Of a stretch of DNA of 8,609 bases, positions 6,915-8,609 are shown in pieces. Within the stretch, counting starts at the first letter, position 1; each line of letters begins with the position of its first letter. The stretch is from Gemmatimonadaceae bacterium (GTDB taxonomy: Bacteria; Gemmatimonadota; Gemmatimonadetes; Gemmatimonadales; Gemmatimonadaceae): assembly GCA_025356185.1 (NCBI GenBank), contig JANXUN010000191.1, positions 1 to 8,609 on the forward strand. Reading direction: 5' to 3'. The position numbers and the translations under genes are program-made. A model generated the notes under the pieces. That model was not told the origin of the DNA, searched no databases, and saw nothing but the letters and a program-made list of their open reading frames with translations.

Positions 6915-7044
6915 AACTGCTAAGTTTTGGGTTGTGGGTTTGGGTTTTGGGTTGTCAACGGTGCGGCAGCGAAGTTCGCGCAATCCCTCCGCGCACACGG
7001 TTGATAACCCAAAACTCAAACCCACAACCCAGAACCTAGCAGTT
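6915..7044. repeat. 130-base element with 45-base inverted arms between kynA and kynB
   Basis: Bases 6915-6959 and 7000-7044 are inverted copies of each other with 41 of 45 positions complementary, around a 40-base centre. The four differences are all transitions. In a + strand transcript three of them become G-U pairs (6927-7032, 6943-7016, 6954-7005), leaving only 6923-7036 unpaired. The arm ends are AACTGCTA and TAGCAGTT. The left arm contains TTTTGGGTTGT twice (6925-6935 and 6945-6955). The centre can pair further: GTGCG (6961-6965) with CGCAC (6992-6996), and GCGA (6969-6972) with TCGC (6976-6979). No U-tract follows, so it is not a standard intrinsic terminator. No open reading frame of note and no clear target-site duplication are seen. 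Without it, kynA and kynB would be about 46 bases apart, so insertion of a MITE- or REP-like element is plausible. Confidence 0.85.
6929..6951 (+). other. Putative G-quadruplex motif in the left arm
   Basis: The + strand has four GGG tracts at 6929-6931, 6936-6938, 6942-6944 and 6949-6951, separated by loops of 4, 3 and 4 bases rich in T. This meets the standard G3-N1-7 quadruplex rule exactly and resembles telomere-type T/G repeats. In the opposite arm the third tract is broken (GAG when read on the - strand, base 7016), so the full motif exists only on the + strand, which is also the sense strand of kynA and kynB. A quadruplex here would compete with the long hairpin. The motif is seen directly; folding is inference. 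Confidence 0.6.
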
Positions 7045-7066
7045 CACCTCACCAGCTCCGCCCGCG

Positions 7067-7708
7067 ATGCTAATCGACATCTCCGTCCCCCTCTCCCCCT
7101 TCACCCCGGTCTGGCCCGGCGACACGGCGTTCTCATGCGGATGGAGCTGTCGACGCGAGTCGGGTGACAGCATCAATCTTGGCACCATCACAACCAGTGC
7201 ACATGTCGGCACGCACGCCGACGCGCCAGTGCATGTTGAATCCGCGTGGGGCGCGTCTGAGTCGCTGCCACCGTCCGTGTTTGTTGGACCCGTGTTGGTG
7301 CTCGCACTCCCCTCGTCACATGACATCAGCGTCGACGTGAACGCAGACATGCTGCAGGAGATGTGGAGCGCGCTGGTCGGCGATCAACCGTTCACTCGCG
7401 TGCTCTTGCGCACGGGATACTCGATCACCGGCGGCTCGTTTCCGAATGACTGGCCGGTACTCACCGCTGACGCTGTGCAGTGGCTACTCGATCGCGGTGT
7501 GCGACTCGTTGGCATGGATGCGCCGAGTGTGGATCGTCGCACAAGTAAAGAGCTGCCGATTCATCATGCGCTGTTTGCAGGTGACGCGTACAATCTTGAG
7601 AATCTTGCACTTGATCACGTTGCGCCGGGCGTGTACGAGCTGCTCGCGCAGCCAGTGGCGATACACGGCGCCGATGCGGCGCCCGTACGAGCGATGTTGC
7701 GTCGTTAG
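7067..7708 (+). CDS. kynB: Kynurenine formamidase (arylformamidase, cyclase family)
   Basis: This 213-residue cytoplasmic metal-dependent hydrolase would convert N-formylkynurenine to kynurenine and formate, the step directly after KynA. The N-terminus LIDISVPLSPFTPVWPGDT is typical of the bacterial KynB/cyclase family. The metal-binding motif HVGTHADAPVH is at residues 46-56, with H46, H50 and D52 as expected ligands and H56 conserved. VRLVGMDAPSVD (145-156), H166 and E178 (in YNLENL) complete the family's active-site pattern, and the C-terminal PVRAMLRR is also characteristic. The length is normal for the family. The ATG at 7067 is the natural start, but no Shine-Dalgarno sequence precedes it. 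The inverted-repeat element ends 22 bases upstream. The TAG stop overlaps the convergent gene by 4 bases. Kynureninase is not present in the window. Confidence 0.94.
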   Translation: MLIDISVPLSPFTPVWPGDTAFSCGWSCRRESGDSINLGTITTSAHVGTHADAPVHVESAWGASESLPPSVFVGPVLVLALPSSHDISVDVNADMLQEMWSALVGDQPFTRVLLRTGYSITGGSFPNDWPVLTADAVQWLLDRGVRLVGMDAPSVDRRTSKELPIHHALFAGDAYNLENLALDHVAPGVYELLAQPVAIHGADAAPVRAMLRR

Positions 7709-8609
7709 CGCTGTTTGTCGCGCATATTCTCGATCTGCGCTGTAACGCTGTCAGTCACAAACATCTCGTCGGCAATTTTCGCGATCAATTCTGCGTCGCG
7801 CCACGCACGAGTCAGGTCGGCAAGCTCGCCGTTCATGGCGCGACGTTCCGTTTCTTCGTGCAATGCCATTTCAAATGCAAGTCGCTCGCGCACCGGAAGG
7901 GTGTGCAGTGCTCCGGGAATTTTCATAAGCACATCGGCGCGCGTTCGCGTCTTGGCATTTTGCCACCGCTTATCGGTGTGTGACGCCCCAAGCGTTTGGT
8001 GCAGATGCGCCAACGTCGCCGCGGGCGAGCCGAGCGACTCCAGCATGTGCACGGATTCTTGCACGGTCCTTGCCGAACCGCCAAATCGATTCACCGTCGG
8101 AAGAATGCTTGCGGCCGCACGTTCGGCGACAACGCCGTCAAGAACGGTGGTACCTCGTGTGTGCTCCAAGCGCAGGCGAAGTGGTGACCCGTCATCGCTA
8201 CGTTCGATGACACTCATTCGCGCCTGACGCCGCTCGACCACGAGCGTCTCTCCGTTCGCGCCGCGAACGCGTGCCACCACCTGCGAAGGACGGCCGTGCA
8301 CCAACGTGTCCCACATTTGGCGATTTGCGTAAATACCGGCGACCGACCCAACACTCACGCCGATCCACGCGATGCCGCCCACGATCATCGTCGCGCTGCC
8401 AACGACAGCGCCTGCGACCATCAAGTTCCGCCGCCGTCGACTGCCGAACTGATCTCCGTAGCGCCACGCGGCCATCTCGGGCCGTAACGGTTCGCCGATA
8501 CGAATGAGGTCGAGCCCTTCTCGCAAACGTGCGAGCCCGATGTTGTCGGTGGTCACTCGAAGCCGACTGTCACGATACCGGCGCTCCGCCTCTTCGATCG
8601 CCTCCCACC
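7705..8609 (-). CDS. Unrecognised membrane-anchored protein (5' end beyond window)
   Basis: I do not recognise this protein. The reading frame ends at TAA (7705-7707, complement) and is open to the right edge. A GTG at 8556 would give 283 residues, but the in-frame sequence upstream of it continues without a stop. That upstream sequence is rich in charged residues (WEAIEEAERRYRDSRLR), so the true start is probably outside the window. Counting from that GTG, an Arg-rich stretch (SRRRRN, 39-44) precedes a long Gly/Val/Ile-rich hydrophobic segment at about 44-77, enough for one or two membrane helices. A roughly 200-residue polar domain follows; it has no cysteines and no catalytic motif I can identify. 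By the positive-inside rule the N-terminal part would be cytoplasmic and, if there is one helix, the rest outside. It converges on kynB and shares four bases with it, which suggests no functional link. Confidence 0.7.
   Translation of the reverse strand, partial: WEAIEEAERRYRDSRLRVTTDNIGLARLREGLDLIRIGEPLRPEMAAWRYGDQFGSRRRRNLMVAGAVVGSATMIVGGIAWIGVSVGSVAGIYANRQMWDTLVHGRPSQVVARVRGANGETLVVERRQARMSVIERSDDGSPLRLRLEHTRGTTVLDGVVAERAAASILPTVNRFGGSARTVQESVHMLESLGSPAATLAHLHQTLGASHTDKRWQNAKTRTRADVLMKIPGALHTLPVRERLAFEMALHEETERRAMNGELADLTRAWRDAELIAKIADEMFVTDSVTAQIENMRDKQR

Noticed and set aside
6910..7056. CCAGC on both sides of the inverted-repeat element as a target-site duplication
   Set aside because: The left copy abuts the arm but the right copy is seven bases away from it, so it does not fit a duplication made by insertion.
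7000..7066. The inverted repeat as an intrinsic terminator for kynA
   Set aside because: The stem is much longer than typical, the loop is 40 bases, and no U-tract follows the right arm.

Overview
The window looks like the chromosome of a free-living, moderately GC-rich Gram-negative-type bacterium. Tandem MacB/FtsX-type ABC permeases, a BshB1-like deacetylase and a kynA-kynB pair together resemble Gemmatimonadota or a related environmental phylum. That assignment rests on gene content and remembered protein style, not on any marker gene, and is tentative. There is no rRNA, tRNA, CRISPR array, phage gene or transposase.

Bases 1-5243 are a permease array: the 3' end of one gene and four complete genes, all on the + strand, separated by 1-22 bases. 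All have the MacB/FtsX plan of one N-terminal membrane helix, a large extracytoplasmic domain and three C-terminal helices. They fall into two alternating types, A-B-A-B-A. Type A (1-209, 1477-2733, 3990-5243) ends in ALRYE. Type B (232-1473, 2744-3988) shares an EGM..YV motif and an R.P.V.M.D.DAVRA.LP motif. This suggests repeated duplication of a B-A gene pair, with B and A possibly forming heterodimers. No ATPase is present in the window.

Bases 5244-7708 hold three more + strand genes: a BshB1-like GlcNAc-malate deacetylase (bacillithiol pathway), tryptophan 2,3-dioxygenase (kynA) and kynurenine formamidase (kynB). KynA and KynB together convert tryptophan to kynurenine plus formate. No kynureninase is in view.

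The 176-base gap between kynA and kynB contains the most striking non-coding structure: a 130-base element (6915-7044) with two 45-base inverted arms around a 40-base centre. Its left arm carries a four-tract G-quadruplex motif on the + strand. It resembles a MITE-like or regulatory RNA element inserted into an operon.

Bases 7705-8609 carry an unrecognised membrane-anchored protein gene on the - strand. It converges on kynB with a 4-base overlap of stop codons and runs off the right edge of the window.
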